This document shows positions 33,907-46,055 of a stretch of DNA of 64,000 nucleotides, piece after piece (within the stretch, counting starts at the first letter, position 1; the number at the start of each line of letters is the position of its first letter). The notes below the pieces were generated by a model that saw nothing but the letters and a program-made list of their open reading frames with translations, was not told the DNA's origin and did no database searches. Source of the DNA: Plutella xylostella (Eukaryota; Arthropoda; Insecta; Lepidoptera; Plutellidae); the NCBI RefSeq assembly GCF_932276165.1, contig NC_063999.1, forward strand, positions 3,846,501 to 3,910,500, given 5' to 3'. The translations under genes and the position numbers were made by a program.

Positions 33907-36778
33907 CTCTTCAAACAGCTCACATAACACACGCTGCATTGATATCATTTACCAAAATGTAAGAGGCCTCAGAACTAAGCTAAAGTGGTTACGACAAAAC
34001 TTATTAGTTTTAGACCATGACCTAATCTGCATCACTGAAAGTTTTCTCGATCAAGACATAGATGACGCTGAAGTAACTGCAGGTGGCTGGAGCATACTGC
34101 GGCGCGATCGCCCAACTGCGTGTGGCGGAGTCCTGCTATCGGCGCGCCCCGGAATAACTTTACGACGGCGTTCCGATCTAGAAACCGAAAAAGGTGAAGA
34201 TCTATGGGCTTCTTTTATTTTACATGGACATTTGGTTTATGTGTGTGTAGTGTACATTGATCCACGAGCCAAAGATGAAGTTTACATGAACTGGTTTCAT
34301 TGTGTAGAAAATAAGATAAATTCCCTTAAAGGTTTGAAGGTCCTCATTGGAGATCTTAATTTAAATAGTGCCTCTATTACTGTTAATAATTACTACGCAT
34401 ATTTTTTAAGTGTTTGTGGTATGTCTGAGATGAATGATGTGCTAAATGATTTTGGTGGAAAGCTTGATGTCGTGTTGGTGCCGGAGAGGTTCAAGTCAAC
34501 CTGCGTGCGCCCCGCCGACTGCGGAGGGCTGGTGCCGCGCGCCGACCGCTACCACCCACCGCTTCATATCACAGTACCACTGCAAAAAATTCAGCAGGCT
34601 CAGTTATTGAATCCCAGCAACGTTGATACAGGTTTGGACTGGAATTTTAAAAAAGCTAACTTTGCCTTGATGTACGATCTGCTATCCAACGCCGATTGGT
34701 CACAGGTACTGGTTCATAATAATGCCGACTTGGCCGTTGAGTCTTTTTATAGCATTGTATATGATATTTTCAATAAGTCAGTTCCCAGAAAGAACAGGCC
34801 TAAAACATTATCTCGGTCTTATCCTGTATGGTTTTCTGGTGATTTAATTAAGGATATGAACCTCAAAGCAAACCTCCACAGGAAATGGAAAGCCAGCAAA
34901 AATCCAACCATATATACGGCGTACAGTGAACTGCGTAAGAATGTTAAGCATAAACTGTCCAAAGCGTATACAGCTCATACCTATTCGATCGAGAACCATT
35001 TAAGGTCGAATCCCCGCGCTTTTTGGAAACACATGTCAGAGCTAAGGTCCAAAGGAGGTTTTGAGACTACTGTGTCCTATAAGGGTATTGAGTGCACTGG
35101 CAAAGGCTCTGCAGACGCATTTGCAGACTTTTTTGCTAGTGTATTTTTAGAAAGCACCCCCTCACTTGACGCTGATATTGTAAATCGCTCATGCACAGAT
35201 AAGACTGCCAGCTTAATACATGTAGGTCAAATATCGAAAGAGGATATTGCAAGAGCATTACACCAGTTAAAGCCTCGTAGTGCAATAGGGCCAGACAATC
35301 TTCCTCCGTACATTTTAAAAGCTTGCAGTAGTTCATTCATTGAGCCACTTTATTATATTTTCAATCTGTCTCTACATACTGGCAGTTACCCCAAACGATG
35401 GAAACTCTCCAGAGTCTCTCCAATCCCCAAAACCAATGACACGTCAAGTGTGGATCAGTACAGACCGATCGCTATCCTTTGTGCGACCGCAAAAATATTT
35501 GAGTCTATACTGCACAAGCGTATCTATCGGCAGGTTGCACCATTTCTGTCTGACGCCCAGCATGGTTTCCGTCAAAAGAGATCCGTAGAGACTAACTTGC
35601 TTACGTTGGTGGATATCGTGTCGCGGGACATGGAGGGAGGTGGACAAGTGGATGTCGCCTACCTTGATTTTAAAAAAGCATTCGACCGAGTCGATAACGA
35701 TATACTTCTTGGGAAGTTATGTGCGATAGGTTTCTCTCCTAAACTTCTCAGACTCTGCTCGGACTATCTTCGCGACCGGCAACAGTTTGTGCGCCATGGA
35801 TGCTATGTCTCTGAGCCCTATCATACTCGCTCCGGCGTCAGCCAAGGTTCAATTCTGGGACCACTTTTCTTCATTCTAATGATAAATGACTTAGAATCAC
35901 AACTGCACAACTCAACGTGCCTACTCTACGCCGATGATCTGAAGCTCTCCATGCGTGTGCGTGGGGAGGCTGATTGTGCTCTGTTGCAACAGGACCTTGA
36001 TGCAGTTCACCAGTGGTCGCTGGACAACAAACTACTCTTTAACACCAGCAAGTGCGCAGTTATGTCCTATACCCGAGCGAAGAACCCGTTCGAGGCGGAT
36101 TATAGGCTTGGTATGGATGTTATTCTTCGCGTGTACACCATTACAGATCTTGGAGTTACATTTGACACAAAGCTGACATTTCATGACCACTTTAAAGCTC
36201 TTACAGCCAACTGTTTTAGAAGACTGGGTTTTGTTATAAGGAATGCGAAAGATTTTAGTCAAACATGCGTCATCCAGCTTCTATACAGTGCTCTGGTGCG
36301 AAGCAAAGTTGAGTCCAGCTCTGTTGTTTGGTCTCCTCACGAGTCCACATATACCCTCATGCTAGAAAAGGTCCAAAAAGCATTCCTTCGCTTTCTATAT
36401 AAGAAAAAATATGGATACTATCCTTACCTCTATCCAACTAGCTTCTTGCTGGGAATGCTGGGGTTCAACTCGTTGGAAGTTCGACGGGATCTAAACCTAG
36501 CGATAATGGCATGTAGGACCCTGCGAGGAGAGACGGAATGTCCTCATATGGTTGGTGAGGTTTGCTGCCTGTTTGCCCCTAACAAGTATCTGCGAGCCAG
36601 ATCTCACAGGCTGCTGGCGGTGGGTGCAGCGCGCTCGGTGGCGCGGCAACAATCGCCTCTAATTCGGGCCACTACGATGGTGAATGCCATAATAGATTCG
36701 GCACCACAAGTTGATGTGTTTGCGGATGGTTGGCCAAAGTTAAAAAAGGCATGTCTGAAATTTTGTGAGTCTGAATAG
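33887..36778 (+). CDS. LINE ORF2: endonuclease and reverse transcriptase (963 aa)
   Basis: The frame is open from 33857 (after a TAA) and has no ATG until residue 133, well inside the endonuclease. Translation therefore probably depends on reinitiation or frameshifting at the 20-base overlap with ORF1; the listed start is a TTG. Endonuclease: QNVRG (23-27), TES (50-52), GDLNLN (155-160), LDVVLV (193-198) and DRYHPP (220-225), the final motif being DxxHP instead of the usual SDH. Reverse transcriptase: DQYRPIAIL, YLDFKKAFD (592-600), SGVSQGSILGPLFF and YADD (681-684). No RNase H domain is obvious. No stop or frameshift interrupts it, so it may be young and could be active. Clade is uncertain (CR1/Rex1/Kiri-like by RT motifs). 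Confidence 0.95.
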   Translation: MPSLQHNSSNSSHNTRCIDIIYQNVRGLRTKLKWLRQNLLVLDHDLICITESFLDQDIDDAEVTAGGWSILRRDRPTACGGVLLSARPGITLRRRSDLETEKGEDLWASFILHGHLVYVCVVYIDPRAKDEVYMNWFHCVENKINSLKGLKVLIGDLNLNSASITVNNYYAYFLSVCGMSEMNDVLNDFGGKLDVVLVPERFKSTCVRPADCGGLVPRADRYHPPLHITVPLQKIQQAQLLNPSNVDTGLDWNFKKANFALMYDLLSNADWSQVLVHNNADLAVESFYSIVYDIFNKSVPRKNRPKTLSRSYPVWFSGDLIKDMNLKANLHRKWKASKNPTIYTAYSELRKNVKHKLSKAYTAHTYSIENHLRSNPRAFWKHMSELRSKGGFETTVSYKGIECTGKGSADAFADFFASVFLESTPSLDADIVNRSCTDKTASLIHVGQISKEDIARALHQLKPRSAIGPDNLPPYILKACSSSFIEPLYYIFNLSLHTGSYPKRWKLSRVSPIPKTNDTSSVDQYRPIAILCATAKIFESILHKRIYRQVAPFLSDAQHGFRQKRSVETNLLTLVDIVSRDMEGGGQVDVAYLDFKKAFDRVDNDILLGKLCAIGFSPKLLRLCSDYLRDRQQFVRHGCYVSEPYHTRSGVSQGSILGPLFFILMINDLESQLHNSTCLLYADDLKLSMRVRGEADCALLQQDLDAVHQWSLDNKLLFNTSKCAVMSYTRAKNPFEADYRLGMDVILRVYTITDLGVTFDTKLTFHDHFKALTANCFRRLGFVIRNAKDFSQTCVIQLLYSALVRSKVESSSVVWSPHESTYTLMLEKVQKAFLRFLYKKKYGYYPYLYPTSFLLGMLGFNSLEVRRDLNLAIMACRTLRGETECPHMVGEVCCLFAPNKYLRARSHRLLAVGAARSVARQQSPLIRATTMVNAIIDSAPQVDVFADGWPKLKKACLKFCESE

Positions 36779-36919
36779 TCTGATGGATAAATTATTATTA
36801 TATAACTAAATAAGTATTATTATTATTGTGCCTCTATGTAGCGCTAAGGTTTTTCTTTATAACTGTAATGCTATGTAGTGTGATGATGGATAAATAAATA
36901 AATAAATAAATAAATAAAT

Positions 36920-38470
36920 GAAAAAAACAATACATGTCACACGTATTCCCTTAAACTGATTTAATTAGAATACCAAAAGAAAAGAAAGCTGGCAACGTAA
37001 AAATTAAACTCGTCCACTTTGACACGGTCGCTTCCAACGCAAAGCTAATACTTATTTAATAAATAATGAAACAAAAGGTTTCGAATTAATTGCAGTTTCT
37101 CTGCTTTCGCTAATTCCTGTATTCGTTAAATGTCACTCAATCCTTAATTAATTTATGTTGCCTTAGCTTTCCCTCTTTAGGTAAATTGTGGAAAATCTTG
37201 TATAGGTAGACGTTTTGTTTCCTCTTGTTTCCATTTTCGTATTAACTAAGTAGTAAAACATTTTGCTACACTTTGAAAAATTTACTACAAGTCTACGTTA
37301 CTTAGCAGCTAAGTTACTTAAAGAATAAATGGGTCACTCGAGGGTTATTAGTGAAATTAACACTTATTTTAAAAGGAAATTCATAATGTATATTTTTATG
37401 ATATATAGTTTAAGTGCCGTTTTTTCACATGAAGAAAATATATATATTAATAAAATAACGTGCATGTTTAAGTGGTACTATGTATGTGTTTGTAGTACTA
37501 TGTTTGACTACGTACTAGGTGGACATAAGATTAATTTATTTCTTTACAACTAAAATATCATTTTCGATTGAACCTAAATCATTCCTTCAGCGGAAACAAA
37601 AAGTTTTTTCTTTAATTACTGCGTTGCATGGGAATTATTATAAACTCTGATTTAAAATATGCGTGTATTCAGCTTTCATCTGCTATAAATCCAGTATAAT
37701 AATGACAAGTCTATAATTATAACTTGGTGCTTCACGAAGAGTGGTCATTTAAGGAGGGTTGTAGTGGAGCCTCCTAAATATCAGTAAAAGGTCAAGTCCC
37801 GTGAGGTCGTGGGTCACATTCCTGTCGGAAGCTTTGAGGAAGGTTTTTTAATAGGAATTTACAATGACATGATGCAAGTCTCTTATGTGAAATTAACAGT
37901 TTATTGTTTTAAACTCCTCACAACTTTGACCCTCACGAGTCACAACCTATATGTAGATGACCTTTTTTTAAGCTTTAAGGTTTTTTTGTAGAAAATGGTA
38001 TTGGCACTAAATTCACATACCTACGTATGCACATTGTGCAATTTTATATAATTGTTCAATATACAGAGATAAAATGTTAGAAGAATAATAATTATAACTT
38101 TACCGAAGGCACAAACCGTGGAGTCGTAAGAGTCCACATCTGGGTGTGTTTTGTCCCTTTTTGTGGAGTTGGTAATTATTTTGTAGAGCCCCATTACCAG
38201 TGTTACAACTCGCGTAATGACAACGACTGCGAGCCTTTTGTTGATGGAATTTTAAATACCTTTTACTTTGCTAAACTTGCTTACGCTTAGAATTAGGAGA
38301 CACCTTTTTACATATTATTATCAAAGCATATAAATAAGTAGGTATCGTATAAGTTATTTCTAGGAATTTCGTTTGAATACTATGTTTGAAAATTTTGTAC
38401 ACAAATAATAGCATCAAATGGTAAAGAATGATATTATAGTTCCAACATAATAATATTTTCTCAAACGTAA
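36920..38470. other. AT-rich stretch without a supported gene
   Basis: Short frames only (61-75 codons). No repeat family recognised. Confidence 0.45.
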
Positions 38471-38580
38471 ATAAAGTGCTACGCGATCTGCTACGCCGGC
38501 TACGCTGCTACGTCACTTGCTACGCTGCTACGTCACTTTGACGACGTTGACGCCGTAGCCGGCAAGTTGAAGTGATACTG
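38471..38580. repeat. CTACG-rich tandem and inverted repeat
   Basis: A 20-bp unit CTACGCTGCTACGTCACTTG is repeated twice (38500-38519, 38520-38539, one mismatch). Flanking GCCGGCTACG and CGTAGCCGGC are inverted. A related CTACG-rich array lies at 58015-58085. Confidence 0.7.
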
Positions 38581-39831
38581 TAATTAATGTATTTCGTAAT
38601 AATAACCTCATTTTAAAACGGCGGTACAGCTTGAAAAAGCTAAACGCCAATTCACCTCTCCTATTGCAGTCACAATCGCATAATTATGCAGTTTCAAATT
38701 ATAATAATGATTATAAAAAAACTCATAAGTAGGTACCTACTTACTATTGTAAATATATTGGTACGACGGTAATAGACGAAAATAGTACTATTAGCATATT
38801 CTACCTTAGGAGTTGTAGAGAATTAACTTTAGTAAGTACCTATATCTGTACAAAAAACTAGAAGTCAAGAGCATTTAAACAAAAAAACAAGACTATAAAA
38901 GCAGCTTTTTAATAGTGACTAACCAACAAAGATTAAACGTTTGCCAGTTACACTCACAAAGTCAACAGACGGTGACTATTTGAACGAGCCGCGTTGGTTA
39001 CCTATTACATAGAGAGTATACAATGATTGCCAATGTGTTTGTGTTTGCGAACTAAATAGAAAGTACTTAAGGCATGCCTACAACTTGTGTAAACAGCTGT
39101 TTGAGTATCAATGGTGTTTATAGTCCGAGTGGACAAACAGGAATATTGCAATTTAGACACAGTCTGTCTTAGAAAGTGTCTGTGCCTGCAGTGTTTATCT
39201 TTCTGCTTCCATTTTTTTCGTAAGCTACTGCTGAGCGTTGGCCAATGACACCTAACTTTTTATGTACTCGTATTTACTTATATATAACACAACACACTCT
39301 ATACCTACTCTAAACGCAACATTGTTTTTAGGTTGTACATTTTTAAGTTCCAAAAATACACGTTTGTCCTTGTGTTGTTAAATGTTGACTCAAGTTGCGT
39401 GATGTCATGCTATTTCATGCTATGCATCATTCACTGAATACGTGACAGAATATAAAATCATGTCATGACTTAATCATATAAATTCAAGCGGTGAAAGTGA
39501 GTATGAATTGCACGTTGAATCTTTTATACATAAATAATGTACATATATGAAGTCTTATTACAAAGATCTTCAAACGAAAGCACCGCAGTGTGGGATGTTG
39601 TCTTTGATGGGTGGACGAAGTGTGGATGGATGCGAAGAACTTCTAATCGCATCCAAGGGTAGATACATAATAATATATATCCTAATATATATTCCATATA
39701 ATATATACCTACAGCAGAGGCTTGTGACTGGTGGATCATTAGTTTCCATGTTCACAGGGGACACTAGCGTTTGAATCAAAGAGATCTAGTTACTACTGAG
39801 AACAACTGGTAGTTTTTTTAAATTATTACGT
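38581..39831. other. AT-rich stretch without a supported gene
   Basis: Overlapping frames of about 70 codons occur on both strands at 39524-39779; none is supported. Confidence 0.45.
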
Positions 39832-40028
39832 ACTAGCTGTTCCCGCGCGCTTTGCTTCGCCTTAAAAAGTTTTCCCGTGGGAATTCCGGGATAAAAAGTA
39901 GCCTATGTTCTTTCCCAGGGTCTAGACCGTATGTATACCAAATTTCATTCAAATCCGTCCAGTAGTTTTGGCGTGAAAGAGTAACAGACAGACAGACAGA
40001 CAGACAGACACAGTTACTTTCGCATTTA

Positions 40029-40076
<48 letters not shown>

Positions 40077-40100
40077 GATATTAGGATTAGGATTAGGATA
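39832..40100 (+). repeat. 'CTAGCTGTTCCCGCG' repeat with GACA, TA and ATTAGG tail
   Basis: Body: ACTAGCTGTTCCCGCG, TTTTCCCGTGGGAATTCCGG, AAAAGTAGCCTATGTTCTTT, CCAAATTTCATTCAAATCCG, GGCGTGAAAGAGTAACAGAC. Then come a GACA tract (39989-40012), TTTCGCATTTATAATATTA, a TA tract (40034-40072) and three or four ATTAGG-type units (40071-40100). The minus-strand copy at 61358-61562 ends in the same TTAGGATTAGGA, so the tail belongs to the element rather than to a telomere. Confidence 0.85.
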
Positions 40101-42279
40101 GGTATACATATTCCCACAAGCAGCAAGTGGTAACCTTACTAACAGCTACGTATTTAAACACTTAAAACACAATCAAAACATGAAAGGACATCTTAATTTC
40201 AAAATTACTGATTACGCACGTATTTCTAATCTCAAGAACGTTGAAAAACGTTTTTTTACCTTCATTTACCGGGGAATTTCACGATAAAATGTTGCAAAAG
40301 ATTGATCTCAAGCTATGGTCGAGGGTTCTCCAATTAGTGAAGTTACCAAGAGGTCTGTAGGGTACCGCTGAGCCTTGGGACCGCTGGTTTTATACAACAG
40401 AATGTCAAGGCACACATTCTGGTTATTGTTGTCAACATAAACCAAAAAAGCGATGATATAAGTTCAGCGTGTGTATCTGAGTGTGGCATCGTAGTGCTAA
40501 AATAGATGGATTGATACGAGGAAAATGGCTACTGCTTGCAATGAAAGTGTCAAGGCCGCGGTTATAGATCGTTACGTAATTATTTCTAATTTCATATAAT
40601 TTTAGGTTTAATAAACTTTATTAATAAATAAAACTGCATAACTACACATGCCGACAAGGCACGCTCACTTATACTGTGTTAATAGGACGAAGTTAAAAAC
40701 ATATTTTTCAGCGATCCGACCAACTCAGCCTTTCGTGCCAATTATTGGGCAAGAAATAATAAAGATCAGATAAACATGACGCCATTATGGTGTACATTAT
40801 TAAAGTATTTGGCGGGACGCGACCGGAAGGGGAAGTCGTCCATCTTGCCGCAGACGCACTGATACGAGCGTGCTAACTCGAATTACATCCTGAAAGCTAA
40901 ATTTTTGACAATTTAGCGGTAATATTACATGAAAGGGTTTAAAAGGTTTTTATAAGTTTGTTGAAAAGTGTAAGGATTACTTACTTTGCGCTACTATCGA
41001 AAGGTGGTAGCAATTATTCAAAAATTTAGTTTAAATTTTGATTATAGGTATCTTTTAAGTACCTATAGATTATTGACTTGTTCCTATAAATTGTTAAATT
41101 CAAATATAAGTAAACTCAAATATAAGTACTTATACTGTAAAGAGATACGGGCTTCAGCAATTTGTAATTTTAAACAAATTTCATGCATTTTACCTTTAGA
41201 GAATTAACACCTCCAATCCTTACTAAAAACTCCAAACAGATTATTTCAACCTCAGCATCTTTCATAAGTTCATAACCTACAACACTTCCTTGAGCGATGT
41301 ATCCACACCGCCGCGTCTACAAAACACAAAACTGGCAAGAAATAAGCCCCCACATTTCATATAATGTAGGTGTAAAAATTTCCATAAAGACGGATTCGAG
41401 GTCGGGATTTATCTTGATGAAATATAAATGCAAGTATTTCAGCTGCCAGCCGCCTGTAATGATGCCCACCGGCAACAAAGGAAGGTGGGTCTCGGATATC
41501 GATTATTTCTTACAGATAAACCGTTTCATTTTGTTAATTGTGAAGAAAACATTGTTATTGAAATGATAATGTTGCATCGAAAAATGTAATTGAAAATCTA
41601 GCTTTGTTGGTTTGATAGAAAAGAGATGTGTGATGAAAAAAATGCACCGAAAAATAATTATGACAGTTCCGCAAAAAAAGAATTTTATTTACCTACATAT
41701 TTATGTGAATTGTGTCTGACATTCTATCTCTTTATTATTTTCCTAATCTTTCATTTGTGTTCAAATGGGTCTATGTTTTAATATGTTTTTTTTTCATTAC
41801 AGGTAAGTTCGAGTTTGGAAAATTCAATAAAATGGTAAATATGTATATAATATACATACAAACCACAACATTTACACAGCTATTTACACAGCATACAACT
41901 TTTAGAAGTTTTCTCACTGACCTATATTTACACGCCCTGGCCCTCGAAGCTGTATAAGGAGTCAAAGCTGTCAGCGGGGGACTGTAGGCTTCATCCGGAA
42001 TTATCCTAAAGGTGCTACAAGCCCCTAACTACGACCATTTTCCTGTAAACAATTGACGTCATAATACATATCTTTAATTTTGAGGCTTACGCACTCTTTG
42101 CTTTTCTTCTTAGAACGTTTGTTACCTATTTATGCATAAACTAGGTACTATAAAGGGATTTAAGTAGGTGATATTTTCCAAAAATTACTGATTGTTCATA
42201 CACAGGCTAATTTCATTTTGGAATTTTTCAAAGCTGGAAAAGAGAGTTGTAAAATGTATACCTCTTTATTATTTGTTTT
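40101..42279. other. AT-rich stretch without a supported gene
   Basis: Frames up to 89 codons (41297-41566) without domain or splice support. TGACGTCA at 42055-42062. Confidence 0.45.
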
Positions 42280-42355
42280 ATTATTTATTTTTGTGTTGTT
42301 TCCGTGTGTGTGTGAAATAAATGTATTTTCTTTCTTTCTTTCTTTCTTCTTTCTA
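42280..42355 (+). repeat. GT tract and TTTC microsatellite after an AATAAA
   Basis: CCGTGTGTGTGTGAAATAAA followed by TTTC units (42328-42348) resembles a retroelement 3' end. A similar AATAAA then TTTC arrangement sits at 8722-8757. Confidence 0.5.
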
Positions 42356-43740
42356 TATATTTTTTCAACTTTAGATATTCACTCTTAGGACGAAAGTTAT
42401 TGCCTGCAATGTCACTTTAGGCGTTAACGCGGCCTACTTTTTAAAAATCTAAAAATGATAACTTGACAACACAAACATTGCAACTAGTGCACCAGTAGAC
42501 AAATGTGTAGTTGGGTCGGGATGGTGGCAAAAGGGCCAATTTGGACCTTCGCCAATGGGGTGGCGCTCGATAATCGAATGTGCAACTGGACAGAATTCGG
42601 CTCAACGCTTGACACGTTGTTGTGTTGTGCTTATGCATTTTGTTCCATTATAGTTTGAAAATGGAACGCCTTAGTTTTATTTTTATTTTTTATGAAGTTT
42701 GCCAGCCATTAGTAGGTACAAGGTGTGAGTGTTTCTTTGTTTTTTTTGCCAGCCAGAGATTAATGGCAGTATTGGCTGTGCAGCATATCAGACATCTATC
42801 TACATATATGAGACGTAGGTATTTGTATTTGATGTACCGAGTTTAAGGTTTTAAACATAAACAGAACTATGCTATTTAATTTGGCTTTACTGGTTCTCCA
42901 ACTGTGGTGAAACATTTTGTCGGTAGGTATATGATTCGTCAAGTGACAATCCACTCGACACCCGCCTTGTTGAAATATACCACGAAACAGGCGAAATAAA
43001 GCAGCATTTTCAACGTTTAATTCCCGCCTTTATTCGTACGCTGAATTTCGACCAAAAACTAGCACTTATACTGCGCTACAAACTTAGAACAATGCACCAA
43101 CTTGAACCCGGCACACAAATTTATGCATGCAGTTCCGACAATCGAATTTCAACCTTAATATGTTGTAGTTTAGGTGAGTCGAGAGTTATTGTTAAACTGG
43201 CACAGTCTACTGGTGCTGTGTCATAGTTTACATACTCCGTGCTAGTTGGAATTCCGTAGTATGACTATTTCCTTTCGCTAACCTACTTAATTGAGTAGGT
43301 ACTTGTAATGTACAGTATGCACGATGGAACTGAAAATATATTTGTGACTACGCGTAGTTTCTCAGAAAGCAACGACTGGGCTGATTTCAGTTCAGTACAG
43401 TTCCCCAAAATTGATAATGCACATAGAAATCTTCGTCATTGTTCGGCAACGGTCGTATTCCCGAGCGTTAGAAAACTATTATGTATTTAGAGTGGTTAAG
43501 TGCATTTTCTTCATGAAATTTTAGTAGAATTATGTAATTGGTGCTAAAAGAGATAATTGATTTATCAGTAACGAAATTTGATTCGATAATTCATAATATT
43601 CCATAATATTAAAATTTACTTCGAAAATGTTACAGTAGGTACTTTTCAAGTGTCTTACTGAAGCTGATGTAAAGATGGATGAAAGAAGGTTTGAATAACA
43701 CAAGGTTTATATTATAAAGAGAAATGGATTTCAAACACAG
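42356..43740. other. Mostly AT-rich stretch without a supported gene
   Basis: A GC-richer patch at 42510-42610 and another near 43020-43140 carry no defined exon. Confidence 0.4.
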
Positions 43741-43860
43741 GTTTATATTAAAAAAATTAAATCTCAGTTCAAAAGTATTTACAGCACTGATTATTTCACA
43801 TTAATAAAAATGTTTACATTAAAATCTCAGTTCAAAAGTACTTACAGCGCTGATCATTCA
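43741..43860 (+). repeat. Direct duplication of about 63 bp
   Basis: ATCTCAGTTCAAAAGTA(T/C)TTACAGC(A/G)CTGAT occurs at 43761 and again at 43824 with few differences, a local tandem duplication. Confidence 0.75.
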
Positions 43861-44444
43861 CAATAATATTACAATTACAAACTTGGTCTTTTGGGTGTGG
43901 CTTAATTGGCAAAGTGAAGTCTATCAATGTGACGTATATTTTATTCTTAAATGTGCCTCATAATATGGCATCGTCAAAAATAATTAAAGTTGAAATTAAA
44001 TTCACATTTGAAAAAAATAACAAGAACGATGTGTAATTGCAGCTCTTTATAATTCCACAAAAGTAATATTGATCTTGACCTTGAGACCCTTGACTGATCG
44101 GTGACAGCCACCGACCGCCCAAATTGTTTTCGATTATGTGTCACATGATATTGACTACTATTTCTTTCGAACAAGGATCAAAATGCAAGTGCTTTGTACG
44201 ATTCAATGATTCGGGTGTTTCCGGGAATACGACAGTTTGCGAAGATTTGCATGCGCATTATTAATATGGGAGAACTGTACCTATTTTTTTATGTAAGTTG
44301 GCTTACTGTGACTGGGCTGATTTCAGTTCAGTATTTTTTAATGCATCGGTACGAATACAGAATCTTGTCTAAGGAGGTAATTATAAAATAATTATTTGCT
44401 TCCCGTATCGTATTTTCATCAAACTTCAAAATTCACCTGTAGTA

Positions 44445-44484
44445 AGATAAATACACCCCCTTTCGACTTATCTTTACCTATACC
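44445..44484 (-). repeat. ACAGGGTG-family repeat, part split off by the 44.5-kb transposon
   Basis: ACACCCCCTTTCGACTTATC then TTTACCTATACC matches the inner part of copy 3 (26636-26660, CACCCCCTTTCTGCTTATTACCTATACC). The rest of the same copy resumes at 46021. The last 8 bases are the transposon's target-site duplication. Confidence 0.8.
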
Positions 44485-46020
44485 TAACGTGACCATACGT
44501 CCCGCTTTGGGCGGGACAGTCCCGCTTTCAAGCTGTCCGTCCCGCTGTCCCCCGCGAGAGCAAAAATGTCCCGCTTTGTTAAACAGGCCAAACGATAATT
44601 TAAATTACCTACATTTTGTAACTTCATCCCATATTTCCTTTCTTTCTTTTAATCACTTGAGACAACTATTTATCTTCTTATCACTTACTCACATAGACTA
44701 AAGGGAGTAATATGAGTCCGAGTTCCACCGAGACTCCGCAAGTAACTTTGGTCAGTGACGATCATTGACTCGCTCTTGCTCTATCGTGTATGCTTATATA
44801 AATTCCTAACAAAGAAGAAATGTGTGGGAGTACATGTTTTCCAAAAAGTAATCTGTATTAACTTTTATGAATGTGAAAATAAGATAAGATGCATTATTGA
44901 TAAGAACTTTAAATTAAACTTCTCAAATTATTGAAAAAATCAAAGTATGATGTTTAAGAATTTTGTAGCGTCTGGTATGAGAACACCCAAAAATTCCGAA
45001 AAACTTTTTTCCGTAATAGAAACACCGAATATGTACCAAATTTACAAAATATTGCAATAACGATTTTTTAAATATAGATTTATAAAAATCGAATAGATAT
45101 TATAATGACGAAGGTTTGTAATTACGACTGTTAAATACACGAACGTTAAAAAATACGATTACTTTAATATACAAAAAATAAAATACAGATTTATTATAAT
45201 CACGAAAATATCAAATCCGGACGGAAAATATGATAATTCGTGATTTTGTCAAAAATAAAATGAACGTACCAAAACCTAAAGATAGGTGCGACGACGATCA
45301 AAGCGAGGAGGAGCGTGTTAGGTGCACTTAGATATCGAAAAACTATGCGGAGCGTTTCAAATATAGAATAAAAATATTCTTAAATAGAAAACTATTTGTA
45401 GTAGTTGTTGAAGCGGAGCGTGCAAAAAAAAGTTAAATTGTTAACTAAGTTACATTCGGGGATTTGTGTTTTCGGAATATTAAAACTTTGGGATTCGTTA
45501 TTTACACAATTCGATATAATAAAAAATCGTACATTTAAAACATCGAAATTATAACATTAGAAAAATTTACTTTGGTAATTTTTATAAATCTGTTGTTTGA
45601 AATTTCGTTTATCAACTTTTAGTAATTTTTGTTATTCGGAAACTTAAAATTTACTAGAACTATGAAATTCATAATTTAAAAAATCGTTATTTTCATAGAG
45701 TAAAAAAGTAAAATCTCGTAAAAAAATAATACGGATTTATGAAGTCTGGTATATTTATAAAAACATAGTAAGTACTTAGGTATCCTAAATATACTAACTT
45801 TACAAGATTATTAGATAAATATTAAAAAACCGTCATTCACCATTCATTTCATCTTTCACATTTCACTCTTTCATCGTAGGGATTGAACTTTCAATTGATG
45901 CACTGAGCAAACTGAGCGAAAAGATAAGAATATAAGAAAGAAAGATAACATAAGTATCTTTGAGGGATATGAAATTCCGCAGGTGTCCCGCTTTGACAAA
46001 AAAAATAAATGGTCACGTTA
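44485..46020. mobile_element. Non-autonomous DNA transposon with 12-bp TIRs and 8-bp target-site duplication
   Basis: TAACGTGACCAT (44485-44496) recurs exactly inverted at 46009-46020. CCTATACC directly abuts both ends (44477-44484 and 46021-46028), a perfect 8-bp duplication. A motif GTCCCGCTTT repeats near the left end (44499, 44519, 44570) and once near the right end (45986), as expected for subterminal transposase-binding sites. The 1.5-kb interior is AT-rich with frequent CGAA/ACGA words and a CGACGACGATCAAAGCGAGG block; no transposase frame is seen. An 8-bp duplication points to hAT, but P, Merlin and Zisupton types are alternatives. Confidence 0.88.
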
Positions 46021-46055
46021 CCTATACCATATACCTTTTTTGTAACACCCTTAAT
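46021..46055 (-). repeat. ACAGGGTG-family repeat, second part of the split copy
   Basis: CCTATACCATATACCTTTTT then TGTAACACCCTTAATAC is the outer end (minus strand AGGGTGTTACAAAAAAGGTA..) of the copy begun at 44445. Confidence 0.8.

Larger units (their letters stand above)
32860..36919 (+). mobile_element. Two-ORF non-LTR retrotransposon, apparently intact coding region
   Basis: ORF1 (33127-33906) overlaps ORF2 (33887-36778) by 20 bases. A 110-bp 3' UTR follows and ends in six or seven TAAA units (36890-36919). The 5' boundary is uncertain; I placed it at GC-richer sequence near 32860 and it could be as late as about 33080. I could not find a convincing target-site duplication. ORF order, an RRM-like ORF1 domain, an endonuclease and an RT are standard for the Jockey/CR1 supergroup. 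This is the only element in the window with uninterrupted ORFs. Confidence 0.9.

Noticed and set aside
35136..36262. Minus-strand and alternative-frame ORFs over the 33.9-36.8 kb LINE
   Set aside because: They are shadows of the intact ORF2; the real frame has all RT motifs.
40071..40100. Interstitial telomere repeat (TTAGG)
   Set aside because: The unit is ATTAGG rather than TTAGG, and the same units end another copy of the same dispersed repeat at about 61360.
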